Assembly: GCF_001708445.1 (NCBI RefSeq)
Contig: NZ_CP015637.1
Location: forward strand, 4,713,001-4,777,000
Length of the DNA stretch: 64,000 nucleotides
Source: Pseudomonas fluorescens
Lineage (GTDB): Bacteria; Pseudomonadota; Gammaproteobacteria; Pseudomonadales; Pseudomonadaceae
Direction: 5' to 3'
Shown here: piece after piece, positions 1 through 9,076 of the stretch
How positions within the stretch are numbered: position 1 is the stretch's first letter
Layout: the number at the start of each line of letters is the position of its first letter
Translations under genes and position numbers: made by a program
The notes under the pieces: generated by a model
Seen by the model: the letters and a program-made list of their open reading frames with translations, nothing else
Told to the model about the DNA's origin: nothing
Databases searched by the model: none

Positions 1-1035
1 GGCGCTGTTTCCCGCCGCGCCTTGGCTGCGCTGCGAGATGGCGACAGCGCTGTTGACGTCCTTGAACAGGGACACGCCGAAGTCGCCGTTCAAATCCAGG
101 CCTTGGCCGAGCTGGCTGTTGACGGTATCGGCGGTGGCAATGGCGATACGCCCCAAATCATTGATGGCCGGCATCAAGGCGTCACTGCGATAACGCAACA
201 GGCCACCGATGCTACCGCCACTGAGCACATTGCCCAGGTCGATCGAGGTTCCGCCACCCGCATTGAGCTGGATGGTGTACTGGCTCGGGTCGTTTTGGCT
301 CGGCACTGCCGAAATGGTGCTGGACTGGTCGCCCAACACCAGGGACTGCCCGGTGCCGGTACTGACGCTGAATATCCCGTTCTTTTCGCTGGCGGTGACC
401 CCCACCAACTCATTGAGCGAACGTACCGCTTCGTTACGCGCATCCAGCAGGTTGGCCGGCGCCGTGGTGGTTGAGCCTTGGGCCTGGGTGATCTGCTTGT
501 TGAGCGAGGCGATCGACGAGGTCAATTGGTTGACCTGATCGCTCATGGTGCCCAACTGGCCGTTGATCGATTCTTTCTGCTGGTTGAGCTGGCCGGAGAT
601 CGCGTTGAAACGGTTGCTCAGGGTCTGGGCGCTGGTCAACAGCACTTGTCGGGCAGAAACGTCGCTGGGGTTGGACGCGGCGGTCTGCACGGCGGAGAAG
701 AACGCCCCCAGCACCGAGGACATGCCGGTGGTCTTGTCCGACAAGGTCTTGTCGATGGCGCTCGCCTGGCTCGAATAGGCCTTGGCATCGTTATTGAGTG
801 CCGTGCTGTTCTGGTAAGCCGCGTCCAGGAATTCGTTATATACCCGGCGCACATCGGCCAGGGTGGTGCCGCTACCGATGTATACGCCGCCGTAGGGGTT
901 CGACGCGTTCGCGTTCTGGGTGGTCTGCTGACGCGAATAGCCCGAGGTGTTGGCGTTGGCGATGTTGTTACTCAAGACCGACAACGATCCTTGAGCGGCG
1001 TTAAGCCCCGACATCCCGATATTGAGCAAACTCAT
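1..1035 (-). CDS. flgK: Flagellar hook-associated protein 1 FlgK (partial, C-terminus outside window)
   Basis: The first 345 codons of FlgK, which forms the junction between hook and filament outside the cell. The protein opens with MSLLNIGMSGLNAAQGSLSV followed by the NNIANANTSGYSRQ motif, the N-terminal heptad and rod-type signature shared by axial flagellar proteins. The central part is Gln/Ser/Thr/Asn-rich with the coiled stretch expected of HAPs. The reading frame is open to the window edge, so the C-terminal coiled coil and stop are missing only because of the cut. It lies 13 bases after flgJ in the same direction, the usual Pseudomonas order. Identification is confident. Confidence 0.95.
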   Translation of the reverse strand, partial: MSLLNIGMSGLNAAQGSLSVLSNNIANANTSGYSRQQTTQNANASNPYGGVYIGSGTTLADVRRVYNEFLDAAYQNSTALNNDAKAYSSQASAIDKTLSDKTTGMSSVLGAFFSAVQTAASNPSDVSARQVLLTSAQTLSNRFNAISGQLNQQKESINGQLGTMSDQVNQLTSSIASLNKQITQAQGSTTTAPANLLDARNEAVRSLNELVGVTASEKNGIFSVSTGTGQSLVLGDQSSTISAVPSQNDPSQYTIQLNAGGGTSIDLGNVLSGGSIGGLLRYRSDALMPAINDLGRIAIATADTVNSQLGQGLDLNGDFGVSLFKDVNSAVAISQRSQGAAGNSA

Positions 1036-1048
1036 GGTGGTTCAGACC

Positions 1049-2308
1049 TTATAAATGAGTGGTCGCGCCCGCGGCAGCGTAATTCTGGTAACTGTCCATC
1101 GTTTTGGCGATCTGCGAAATCTTGCTGGCATAGGCCGGGTCGGTTGCGTATCCGGCTTTTTGCAACTCGCGTACAAACTGTTCGGGGTTATCGGCCGATT
1201 TCACAACTTCTTTATAGCGATCATTGCTTTGCAGCAACGTCACCAGGTCATGGAAGCTGTCCTGGTAGGAGTCGTAGGAACGGAACTGCGCCGTCTCCTT
1301 GACCATCGCCCCATCACGAAACTCGCTGGTGATCGCGCGGGCCTGGCCGCCCTGCCAACTCTTGCCGGCCTTGATGCCGAACAGGTTGTGGCTGCTGCTG
1401 CCGTCCTCGGCGCGCATCACCGATTTGCCCCAGCCGGTTTCCAGGGCGGCCTGGGCCACCAAGTACTTTGGATCGACGCCGATACGTGCTGCCGCGGCCT
1501 TGGCCATCGGCAACATGGTGGCGACGAATTCATCCTGGGAACTGAAGGCTTTCTTCGCCGGCGCCAACGGTGGCTGGGCCACGGCGCGACCGTAGACCTG
1601 CATGCGTCCGCTCGGTACGGCAAACGTGCGCGCGGTGCTGTTGACCACGCTGTCGTCGGCGGCACTGTTACGCAGCGGTGCGTTTTTAGCATCGATCGCG
1701 ACCGGCGCGGTCGGCACGATGCCAGCGAGCAGGCGGTCGGTCAGCTTGCTTGGCAGGGCAATACGACGCTGGTTCATCAGCGCCATATCGTGGGCGTGGG
1801 CGCTGGCGCCCTCGGGCACCGCCACGCGGTACGCCCACAGCGGACGCTGGCCATTGGAGCGACCCAGCGGGCCATCGGCCTTGGTGCCAGCGGCGATTTC
1901 CGTCGGCACATCGACCTTCTTCGCCGCGTCTGCCGCCGCCGGCCCCTGCAAGGTGGCCGCCTGGGCGTCCACCGGTTTGTTCTTCTGCATCTGGCGCATC
2001 AGCACGTCGGCCAGGCCGATACCGCCACCTTCGCGGGACATGGAGACCGCCAACTGCTGGTCGTACATTTCCTGGTATTGCTTGGCGGCCGGAGTGTTCA
2101 GCGGGTTGTCCTTGCCCAGGGCCTCGGTGGCCGAGCGCATGGACTTGAGCATCTCGCTCAAGAACAACGACTCGAACTCCTGCGCCACCTTGCGCATGTT
2201 GCCTTCGCTGTTCTTGTCAGCACCGACCTTGAGCTGGTTAAGCCGGTTCAGGTCGGAGTAAGAGCCCGAGTCCGCCGTGCTGGTCAGCCCGCTTTTGCGC
2301 ATATCCAT
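1049..2308 (-). CDS. flgJ: Flagellar rod assembly protein / peptidoglycan hydrolase FlgJ
   Basis: Bifunctional periplasmic protein that caps the growing rod and opens the peptidoglycan. About residues 35-110 form the rod-binding domain (FESLFLSEMLKSMRSA, then MSREGGGIGLADVLMRQ). A linker rich in Ala/Pro follows. The last ~150 residues are a glucosaminidase domain with the ALETGWGKSVM motif carrying the catalytic Glu. The frame can start at 2314, but the Shine-Dalgarno TGAGG lies only 2 bases from that ATG and 8 from the ATG at 2308, so 2308 (419 aa) is preferred. It is longer than the ~313-residue enteric FlgJ because of the linker, as is usual in Pseudomonas. Confidence 0.93.
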   Translation of the reverse strand: MDMRKSGLTSTADSGSYSDLNRLNQLKVGADKNSEGNMRKVAQEFESLFLSEMLKSMRSATEALGKDNPLNTPAAKQYQEMYDQQLAVSMSREGGGIGLADVLMRQMQKNKPVDAQAATLQGPAAADAAKKVDVPTEIAAGTKADGPLGRSNGQRPLWAYRVAVPEGASAHAHDMALMNQRRIALPSKLTDRLLAGIVPTAPVAIDAKNAPLRNSAADDSVVNSTARTFAVPSGRMQVYGRAVAQPPLAPAKKAFSSQDEFVATMLPMAKAAAARIGVDPKYLVAQAALETGWGKSVMRAEDGSSSHNLFGIKAGKSWQGGQARAITSEFRDGAMVKETAQFRSYDSYQDSFHDLVTLLQSNDRYKEVVKSADNPEQFVRELQKAGYATDPAYASKISQIAKTMDSYQNYAAAGATTHL

Positions 2309-2318
2309 GGCCATGGCC

Positions 2319-3434
2319 TCAGATCACGATCAGGTCGGCTTGCAAGGCGCCGGCCTGTTTCAAAGCTTCGAGGATCGCCATCAAGTCGCCGGGCGCTGCG
2401 CCCACCTGGTTCACCGCGCGGACAATCTCATCCAGGGTCGTACCAGGGCCGAACTTGAACATCGGCTTGGCTTCTTGCTGAGCGTTGACACGGGAGCGCG
2501 GCACCACGGCGGTCTGGCCGTTGGACAGCGGCCCAGGCTGGCTGACGATCGGGTCTTCGGTGATGGTCACGGTCAGGCTGCCGTGGGTCACGGCCGCTGG
2601 CGAAACCTTGACGTTCTGGCCGATCACAATCGTACCGGTACGCGAGTTGATGATGACCTTGGCCACGGCCTGGCCGGGGTCGACCTCAAGGTTTTCCAGG
2701 ATCGACAGGTAGTCGACGCGCTGGCTCGGATCGAGCGGCGCAGTGACACGAATCGAACCGCCATCGATCGCCTGGGCGACGCCAGGGCCAAGCATGTCGT
2801 TGATCTTGTCGACCACGCGCTTGGCGGTGGTGAAGTCGGAGCGGTTGAGGTTCAAGGTCAGGCTGTTGCCTTGGTTGAAACCACTGGGCACGGTGCGCTC
2901 AACCGTGGCGCCGCCGGGGATGCGACCGGCCGATGGCACGTTCACCGTAATCTTCGAACCATCACGCCCCTCGGCGTCGAAACCGCCAACCACCAGGTTG
3001 CCCTGGGCGATGGCGTAGACGTTGCCGTCGATACCCTTGAGGGGGGTCATCAGCAAGGTGCCGCCCCGCAGGCTTTTCGAGTTACCAATGGACGACACGG
3101 TAATGTCCACCACCTGGCCTGGCTTGGAGAACGCTGGCAAGTCGGCGCTGATCGACACCGCCGCGACGTTTTTCAACTGCACGTTGCCCGAACCCGCCGG
3201 CACCTTGATGCCGAACTGCGAGAGCATGTTGTTGAAGGTCTGCAAGGTGAATGGGGTCTGGGTGGTCTGGTCACCCGTACCATTGAGCCCCACCACCAGG
3301 CCGTAGCCGATCAACTGGTTGGAACGCACGCCGGAAATGCTGGCGATGTCTTTCAGGCGCTCGGCCTGGGCGACTGCGCTCAGGCATAACAACAGTGCCG
3401 CTGCCATCAGCTGTTTGACGTTCAAAGTGGCCAC
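2319..3434 (-). CDS. flgI: Flagellar P-ring protein FlgI
   Basis: Periplasmic P-ring subunit (371 aa) that, with the L-ring, forms the bushing around the rod. A Sec signal peptide ([16 protein letters not shown]) is followed by the typical [20 protein letters not shown] and [15 protein letters not shown] blocks. The end [21 protein letters not shown] matches the family C-terminus. The GTG at 3434 abuts the flgH stop codon. A TTG at 3425 lies 5 bases after an AGGTGG ribosome site and would give MNVKQLMAA, so the true start is either of these. Co-transcribed with flgH upstream and flgJ downstream (4-base gap). Confidence 0.94.
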   Translation of the reverse strand: MATLNVKQLMAAALLLCLSAVAQAERLKDIASISGVRSNQLIGYGLVVGLNGTGDQTTQTPFTLQTFNNMLSQFGIKVPAGSGNVQLKNVAAVSISADLPAFSKPGQVVDITVSSIGNSKSLRGGTLLMTPLKGIDGNVYAIAQGNLVVGGFDAEGRDGSKITVNVPSAGRIPGGATVERTVPSGFNQGNSLTLNLNRSDFTTAKRVVDKINDMLGPGVAQAIDGGSIRVTAPLDPSQRVDYLSILENLEVDPGQAVAKVIINSRTGTIVIGQNVKVSPAAVTHGSLTVTITEDPIVSQPGPLSNGQTAVVPRSRVNAQQEAKPMFKFGPGTTLDEIVRAVNQVGAAPGDLMAILEALKQAGALQADLIVI

Positions 3435-4130
3435 CTAGAAAGGGAACAGCGGGCTAAGGAAGAAACGGTCGAACCAGCCCGGCTGACTCGCATCAGCAAA
3501 CGAACCCGTACCCGAGTAGGTAATGCGCGCATCGGCAATCCGTGTCGACGGCACGGTGTTGTCGGTGGAAATATCATCGGCGCGGACCATGCCGGCAATG
3601 CGCACCAGCTCGTCGCCGGTGTTGAGGGTCATCCACTTTTCACCGCGTACTGCGATGATGCCGTTGGGCAATACATCGGCCACGGTCACGGTGATCGAAC
3701 CGGTCAGGCTGTTGCCCTGCCCCGCCGAACTCTTGCCGTTGGTGGCGCGGTCACCGCTGTAGCCTGCGCTCAGGCTCAAGTCACCGCTGCCCAGGGGGTT
3801 ATTGGTGTTCGGTACAGCACCAAACAACGAAGTCAGGCCAATGCCGGTCTTGCTGGTCTTGCCCACCTGCGAGTTGGCATTCTTGCTGGCCGTGGTCTTC
3901 TCGTTGAGGGTGATGGTGATGATGTCACCGACCCGGAACGCCTTGCGGTCGCTGTACAGGTTCTGTTCGAAACCGGCCTGGTAGATCGAGCCATTGTTGG
4001 CCGCAGCCGGCAGCGGCGTGCGTGGCAACACCGGCGCGTAGTACGGGTCATTGGGTTTTGGCGTCGGGGCGACACAGCCCGCGAGCACGGCAATCCCACT
4101 CAATGCCAGAACGGAAACATAGCGATTCAT
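3435..4130 (-). CDS. flgH: Flagellar L-ring lipoprotein FlgH
   Basis: Outer-membrane lipoprotein (231 aa) forming the flagellar L-ring. The signal sequence ends in the lipobox VLAGC with the lipidated Cys at residue 19. Further on are [20 protein letters not shown] and [18 protein letters not shown], the family core, and the terminus [18 protein letters not shown] ribosome site lies upstream of the ATG. It lies between flgG and flgI with only a 53-base spacer to flgG, so it is part of the same operon. Confidence 0.95.
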   Translation of the reverse strand: MNRYVSVLALSGIAVLAGCVAPTPKPNDPYYAPVLPRTPLPAAANNGSIYQAGFEQNLYSDRKAFRVGDIITITLNEKTTASKNANSQVGKTSKTGIGLTSLFGAVPNTNNPLGSGDLSLSAGYSGDRATNGKSSAGQGNSLTGSITVTVADVLPNGIIAVRGEKWMTLNTGDELVRIAGMVRADDISTDNTVPSTRIADARITYSGTGSFADASQPGWFDRFFLSPLFPF

Positions 4131-4183
4131 GACCCTAACCTCACGGTGTTGCAGGCGCTCTCAGGAGCGCCCCATAGACTTGA

Positions 4184-4969
4184 TTACAGATTCTGCGTAA
4201 CGAACGAAAGCATCTGGTCAGCGGTGGAAATCACCTTGGAGTTCATCTCGTAGGCGCGCTGAGTGGTGATCATGTTGACCATCTCTTCAACCGTGCTGAC
4301 GTTGGAGGTTTCCAGGGTGCTTTGCAGCGTGGTGCCGAAACCGTTCAGGCCAGGGGTGCCGATTTGCGGCGCGCCGCTGGAGGCGGTTTCCAGGAACAGG
4401 TTGTTACCAATGGCTTGCAGGCCGGCCGGGTTGATGAAGTCGGCGGTTTGCAGGTTGCCGATCACTTGCGACGCCGGGTTACCCGCCACCGTAATGGACA
4501 CGGTGCCGTCGTTACCGACGGTGAACGTTTGGGCGTTGGCGGGCACGACAATCGCCGGTTCCAGGGCAAAACCGTTGGCGGTGACGACCTGGCCATTGGC
4601 GTCCAGGTGGAACGTGCCGTCTCGGGTGTAGGTGGTGGTGCCGTCCGGCTGCAGGATCTGGAAAAACCCTTTGCCGTTGATCGCCATGTCCAGCGGCTGG
4701 CCGGTTTGCTGCAAGTTACCGGCGCTGAAGTTCTTTTGGGTGCCGACGATCTGCACACCGGTACCCAGTTGCAGGCCCGACGGCAGTTCGCTGTCCTGGG
4801 TCGACTGGGCGCCAGGCTGCTTCTTGATCTGGTAGAGCAGGTCCTGGAACTCGGCGCGATCACGCTTGAAGCCCGTGGTCGACACGTTTGCCAGGTTGTT
4901 GGAAATGGTGGTCAGGTTGGTGTCCTGGGCGGACAGGCCTGTTTTGGCAACCCATAGAGCCGGAAGCAT
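4184..4969 (-). CDS. flgG: Flagellar distal rod protein FlgG
   Basis: Distal rod subunit, 261 aa. The N-terminus has MLPALWVAKTGLSAQD followed by ISNNLANVSTTGFKRDRAEF, the flagella basal-body rod motif. The C-terminus ends in STVEEMVNMITTQRAYEMNS and the terminal helix of rod/hook proteins. Length fits the family (about 260 aa). An AAGGAG ribosome site lies 7 bases before the ATG. It follows flgF in the operon with a 66-base spacer. Confidence 0.95.
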   Translation of the reverse strand: MLPALWVAKTGLSAQDTNLTTISNNLANVSTTGFKRDRAEFQDLLYQIKKQPGAQSTQDSELPSGLQLGTGVQIVGTQKNFSAGNLQQTGQPLDMAINGKGFFQILQPDGTTTYTRDGTFHLDANGQVVTANGFALEPAIVVPANAQTFTVGNDGTVSITVAGNPASQVIGNLQTADFINPAGLQAIGNNLFLETASSGAPQIGTPGLNGFGTTLQSTLETSNVSTVEEMVNMITTQRAYEMNSKVISTADQMLSFVTQNL

Positions 4970-5035
4970 GCTGTTCTCCTTCGTGCGCCTGTTTGTTGGC
5001 GCTGTGCTGCAAAATTAGTGTGGGTGATGCCGCTA

Positions 5036-5776
5036 TCAGCTCATCGCCAGAACGCGGGTCATGGCCTGGTCGTCTTCTTTGGCGCTGTTCATCATCTTGA
5101 TGTGCAGCTCGAATTGCTTGGAAAGCGCCAGCACCGCAGTCATTTCTTCCACCGCGTTGACGTTGCTCGCTTGCAGGAAGCCCGAGGTCAGCTTGACGCT
5201 CGCATCGGCCTGGGCCGGCTGGCCATCCTTGGTGTGGATGGTGCCGTCGAGGCCTTTGGTCATGTTCTTGAGGTCCGGCTGGACCAGCTTGATGCGGTCC
5301 ACTTCCGCCATCACCCGTGGGCCTTCGCCCATGGCGCGGATGCTGACGGTGCCGTCGGCGCCCACTTCGATTTTCTGCTGGGGCGGCACGGCAATCGGGC
5401 CACCGTTGCCCATGATCGGCATACCGTTGCCGGCCCGCAGCACGCCCAGCGCATCCACATTCATGCTGGCGCTGCGCACGTAGGCTTCGCCACCGTCAGG
5501 CGTTTGCACCGCCATCCAGCCGTCACCGCTGACCGCCACATCCAGGTCACGACCGGTTTCGATCATGGCGCCCGGCGAGAAGTCGGTGGCTGGCCGCTCG
5601 GTCATGGCAAAGGCCCGCGCCGGAAAGCTGTCACCGAACACCGGCATCGAACGGGCCTGCTCCAGGTCACGCTGGAAGCCGTTGGTGGAAATGTTCGCCA
5701 GATTGTTGGCATGGGCCTTCTGCGCCAGAGCATTCTGGCTGGCGCCGGTCATTGCCACATAAAGGTACTTGTCCAC
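5036..5776 (-). CDS. flgF: Flagellar proximal rod protein FlgF
   Basis: Proximal rod subunit, 246 aa. It has the N-terminal ANNLANISTNGFQRDLEQ motif, a central DVAVSGDGWMAVQ, and the C-terminal NAVEEMTAVLALSKQFELHI helix. Translation appears to start at GTG (5774-5776) with AGAGGATAG upstream. It is the first gene of the flgFGHIJK operon, directly downstream of a sigma-54 promoter read at 5831-5849. Confidence 0.94.
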   Translation of the reverse strand: MDKYLYVAMTGASQNALAQKAHANNLANISTNGFQRDLEQARSMPVFGDSFPARAFAMTERPATDFSPGAMIETGRDLDVAVSGDGWMAVQTPDGGEAYVRSASMNVDALGVLRAGNGMPIMGNGGPIAVPPQQKIEVGADGTVSIRAMGEGPRVMAEVDRIKLVQPDLKNMTKGLDGTIHTKDGQPAQADASVKLTSGFLQASNVNAVEEMTAVLALSKQFELHIKMMNSAKEDDQAMTRVLAMS

Positions 5777-5830
5777 GCTCTATCCTCTTTCTGACGGACG
5801 CTTGCCGCCCACCGCTGTACTGATGAGGCT

Positions 5831-5849
5831 TAAGCAATTTGCGAACCAA
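5831..5849 (-). promoter_or_regulatory. Sigma-54 (-24/-12) promoter of the flgF operon
   Basis: On the minus strand the sequence is TTGGTTCGCAAATTGCTTA: GG, exactly ten bases, then GC, with the flanking TTGG...TTGCT of the RpoN consensus. The -12 element lies about 55-60 bases before the flgF start, leaving a short 5' leader. Known biology: middle and late flagellar operons of Pseudomonas are commonly RpoN-dependent with FleQ/FleR activators. The activator site was not located. Confidence 0.75.
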
Positions 5850-5974
5850 CTTTTGAAAAGCGGGAGAAGTGCAGGCGGGGCGGGGGTTTGGCGGCGGGCG
5901 TGAATAAATGACGTCCCGGCGGGAGTCGAAAAAACGGCGGACTTATGCCGCTTACGGCAACGCCACGGATTAAA

Positions 5975-6000
5975 TGTGGGAGGGGTTGCCCCCTCCCACA
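5975..6000. repeat. REP-type hairpin (TGTGGGAGGGG type)
   Basis: Near-perfect inverted repeat of 26 bases, TGTGGGAGGGG and CCCCTCCCACA around a four-base centre, just beyond the phhR stop codon. It is a single REP of the same type as the longer paired elements at 25497, 38414 and 54099. It may also act as a transcription barrier at the 3' end of phhR. Confidence 0.7.
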
Positions 6001-6004
6001 CGGG

Positions 6005-7567
6005 TTATTTGTCGACCTTGAGGATTTCGTAATCGCGCAATTTATTGGCGATGGTGGTGTGAGACACGCCCAAGCGCTTACCCAGCAGTCGACTGCTAGG
6101 GTGCTCGGCGTACAGGCTTTCCAGCACTGCCTTCTCGAAGCGTCCGACGATCGCCTCCAAACCACCCTCCAGCGAGAAATCGCCAAGCGGCTGACGCACG
6201 CCATAGTCCGGCAGCCGGATATGCTCGGCCTTGACCGTGCCGCCGTCGCACAACGACACCGCCTGGAACAACACGTTTTCCAACTGCCGCACGTTACCTG
6301 GCCAGTGGTAGTGGCTCAGGCGCTCCATCGCGGCGGGCGCCAGCTTGGGCAGCGGGCAGCCGATCTGGCGGCTGGCCTGGTCGAGAAAGTGCTCCACCAA
6401 CGGCGCCAGGCCATCAAGGCATTCACGCAACGGTGGGATATGCAGGGACAGCACGTTGAGGCGATGGTAGAGATCCTGGCGGAATTCACCACGGGCGCAC
6501 AGCTCGGACAAATCCACCTGGGTGGCGCAGATCACCCGCACATCCAGGTACACCTCTTCATCGCTGCCGACACGCCGAAAGCAGCCGTCCTGCAAAAAGC
6601 GCAGCAATTTCACCTGCAAGCGCGCGCTCATTTCCCCGACACCATCGAGAAACAGCGTACCGCCCGCTGTCAGTTCCAGCAGCCCGAGCTTGCCTTCGGC
6701 CCGCGCGCCTTCAAAAGCGCCTGGGCCATAGCCAAACAGCTCGGTCTCGGCCATCGATTCAGGCAGGCCGGCGCAGTTGAGCGCCATCAACGGCGACTGC
6801 CCGCGTGGGCTGGCCAGGTGACAGGCACGCGCCAGCAACTCTTTACCCGTGCCGGTTTCGCCTTCTATTAATAGCGGCGCATCCAGCGGTGCCATGCGCC
6901 GCGCTTCGCGGACCACGGCAGCCATGACCTTGGAGCTTTGGAAGATACTGTCGAAGCCACGCAACTCTTGCTTGCGCACGTTGTAGATGCGCTCACCGAC
7001 GCGATCGGCGCGATGCAGGGTCAACACGGCGCCCGCCATCGCTTCGCTGTCATCGTGCTCGGAGGATTGCAGCGGCGCGATATCCGCCAGGAACACGTCA
7101 CCCTTGACCTTGACCCGCAGGCCATTGATCCGCGACTTGCTGGCGCGCACCAGTTCCGGCAAATCGAAATCCTCGGCATAGCGCGACAGCGGAATCCCCG
7201 GCACCTCGTCCACCCGCACGCCAAGCAACTGCGCCGCGGCACGGTTGGCGGCAACGATGGAGCCGCCCATGTCGATGGACAACACCGGAAACTCCAGGGC
7301 ACCAAGCAGCGCATTGAGCTCCATATGCCGGCGCTCGCTGGGCATCAGCCCTACCCTCTTTACGCCAAACACCCCGGCAATCGCCTCGAACTGCGGACGC
7401 AATGCCTGGAACTGCATGTTCACCAGGTTCGGGCAGTACAGGTAGATGGCATTGCCGTGCTCGCCACCGACCTCGCCCTTGGCGACGTTGACGCCGTACT
7501 CCACCAGCAGGTTGAGGATGTCCCGCAGGATGCCGATGCGGTTCTGGCAATGCACTTTGATACGCAT
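6005..7567 (-). CDS. phhR: Sigma-54-type aromatic amino acid regulator PhhR (TyrR family)
   Basis: 520-aa regulator of aromatic amino acid catabolism. The N-terminal ACT domain begins MRIKVHCQNRIGILRDILNL, followed by a PAS domain (about 80-190), an AAA+ domain with Walker A GETGTGKELLARACHL and a C-terminal Fis-type helix-turn-helix (SSRLLGKRLGVSHTTIANKL). The frame continues upstream to 7798, but the ACT start at 7567 is the family N-terminus. The GAFTGA loop is replaced by YGPGAFEGA, as expected for TyrR/PhhR proteins that need not activate RpoN. Divergent from phhABC, which it most likely activates in response to Phe/Tyr. Confidence 0.92.
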   Translation of the reverse strand: MRIKVHCQNRIGILRDILNLLVEYGVNVAKGEVGGEHGNAIYLYCPNLVNMQFQALRPQFEAIAGVFGVKRVGLMPSERRHMELNALLGALEFPVLSIDMGGSIVAANRAAAQLLGVRVDEVPGIPLSRYAEDFDLPELVRASKSRINGLRVKVKGDVFLADIAPLQSSEHDDSEAMAGAVLTLHRADRVGERIYNVRKQELRGFDSIFQSSKVMAAVVREARRMAPLDAPLLIEGETGTGKELLARACHLASPRGQSPLMALNCAGLPESMAETELFGYGPGAFEGARAEGKLGLLELTAGGTLFLDGVGEMSARLQVKLLRFLQDGCFRRVGSDEEVYLDVRVICATQVDLSELCARGEFRQDLYHRLNVLSLHIPPLRECLDGLAPLVEHFLDQASRQIGCPLPKLAPAAMERLSHYHWPGNVRQLENVLFQAVSLCDGGTVKAEHIRLPDYGVRQPLGDFSLEGGLEAIVGRFEKAVLESLYAEHPSSRLLGKRLGVSHTTIANKLRDYEILKVDK

Positions 7568-7686
7568 GGAAAGGCTCGAAAGGTCGGTAGGCGCTGCGTC
7601 TTTTTGTCGCTGGGCGCAGATAGTCGTCAAGATTATGTGACAGTCGCCGCGCTTTTCACAGCGTGGTGACGCCAGAATACCCAGGG

Positions 7687-7706
7687 TCGTAACGAAAATT
7701 TTACGA
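7687..7706. promoter_or_regulatory. TyrR/PhhR-type operator
   Basis: TCGTAA, eight bases, TTACGA: a perfect 6+6 inverted repeat containing GTAA-N8-TTAC, which is the TyrR box geometry TGTAAA-N6-TTTACA. It lies between the divergent phhR and phhA genes, 119 bases before the phhA start, a position suited to activation. Confidence 0.6.
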
Positions 7707-7824
7707 AAAACGGTAATTTTTCCTACGAACACACCTGAGCGGCAGGTGGAATCGCGCCCCAGTCGGGGTATCAATAGGGTCATCGCAGGACATAACAAGA
7801 ACGAATGCCTAGCAGGAGAGCCGT

Positions 7825-8616
7825 ATGAAGCAGACGCACTACGTGGCCCGCGAGCCCGATGCGCAAGGTTTTATCCACTACCCGCCGGAAGAACACGCGG
7901 TGTGGAACACTCTGATCACCCGTCAATTGAAAGTGATCGAGGGTCGCGCCTGCCAGGAATACCTGGACGGCATCGACAAGCTCGGCCTGCCCCTGGACCG
8001 CATTCCACAGTTGAGCGAAATCAACCAGGTGCTGGCCGACACCACGGGCTGGCAAGTTGCCCGGGTACCGGCGCTGATCCCCTTCCAGACCTTTTTCGAA
8101 TTGCTCGCCAACAAGCAGTTTCCCGTGGCGACCTTTATTCGCACCCGCGAAGAACTGGACTACCTGCAAGAGCCGGATATTTTCCATGAGATCTTTGGTC
8201 ACTGCCCGCTGCTGACCAACCCCTGGTTCGCCGAATTCACCCACACCTACGGCAAGCTCGGCCTGGCAGCCACCAAGGAGCAACGGGTGTACCTCGCGCG
8301 CCTCTACTGGATGACCATCGAGTTCGGCCTGGTGGATACCCCTGAAGGTCGGCGCATCTACGGTGGTGGCATTCTGTCGTCGCCCAAAGAGACGGTGTAC
8401 AGCCTGTCGTCCGAGCCTGAGCACCAAGCCTTCGACCCACTGGAGGCAATGCGCACGCCGTATCGTATCGATATCCTGCAACCGCTGTACTTTGTCCTGC
8501 CCAACCTCAAGCGCCTGTTCGAAGTCGCGCAGGAAGACATCATGGGCATGGTTGAGCGCGGTATGCAGTTAGGCTTGCACGCCCCGAAATTTCCGCCAAA
8601 ACCCAAAGCAGCGTGA
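7825..8616 (+). CDS. phhA: Phenylalanine 4-monooxygenase PhhA
   Basis: Tetrahydrobiopterin- and iron-dependent hydroxylation of phenylalanine to tyrosine, cytoplasmic, 263 aa like other bacterial PheH. The metal site is visible: His121 and His126 in PDIFHEIFGHCPLL and Glu166 in YWMTIEFGLV. An AGGAG ribosome site precedes the ATG. First gene of phhABC. The downstream 103-base gap to phhB holds a GGCCAGG/CCTGGCC stem that could modulate read-through. Confidence 0.97.
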   Translation: MKQTHYVAREPDAQGFIHYPPEEHAVWNTLITRQLKVIEGRACQEYLDGIDKLGLPLDRIPQLSEINQVLADTTGWQVARVPALIPFQTFFELLANKQFPVATFIRTREELDYLQEPDIFHEIFGHCPLLTNPWFAEFTHTYGKLGLAATKEQRVYLARLYWMTIEFGLVDTPEGRRIYGGGILSSPKETVYSLSSEPEHQAFDPLEAMRTPYRIDILQPLYFVLPNLKRLFEVAQEDIMGMVERGMQLGLHAPKFPPKPKAA

Positions 8617-8719
8617 ACCTCAGGTTTTGCGGCCAGGTGAGTCTGTTCCCTGGCCCCGCGTTGCTTTAGGGTAACGCCACTGACGACCGTTTCCAGACAC
8701 TCGAATTCAGGACACCCCC

Positions 8720-9076
8720 ATGACTACCTTGAACCAAGCCCACTGCGAAGCCTGCCGTGCCGATGCTCCACAAGTCAGCGATGAAGAACTGCCGGCGCTG
8801 CTCAAGCAGATTCCCGACTGGAATATCGAAGTACGCGATGGCGTGATGCAACTGGAAAAGGTCTTCCTGTTCAAGAACTTCAAGTTCGCCCTGGCCTTTA
8901 CCAACGCCATGGGTGAAATCTCCGAAGCCGAAGGCCATCACCCAGGCCTGCTCACCGAATGGGGCAAAGTCACCGTGACCTGGTGGAGCCACTCCATCAA
9001 GGGCCTGCACCGCAACGACTTCATCATGGCCGCGCGTACCGACGAAGTGGCCAAGAACGCCGAGGGCCGCAAGTAA
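8720..9076 (+). CDS. phhB: Pterin-4a-carbinolamine dehydratase PhhB
   Basis: Recycles the pterin cofactor oxidised by PhhA, 118 aa. The active-site motif is [20 protein letters not shown] with the adjacent His pair, followed by the conserved [14 protein letters not shown]. Its stop codon overlaps the phhC start by one base (TAATG), which indicates translational coupling within phhABC. Confidence 0.96.
   Translation: MTTLNQAHCEACRADAPQVSDEELPALLKQIPDWNIEVRDGVMQLEKVFLFKNFKFALAFTNAMGEISEAEGHHPGLLTEWGKVTVTWWSHSIKGLHRNDFIMAARTDEVAKNAEGRK

Noticed and set aside
1055..2458. 467-codon plus-strand frame opposite flgJ
   Set aside because: Antisense shadow of flgJ. No recognisable motifs or ribosome site.
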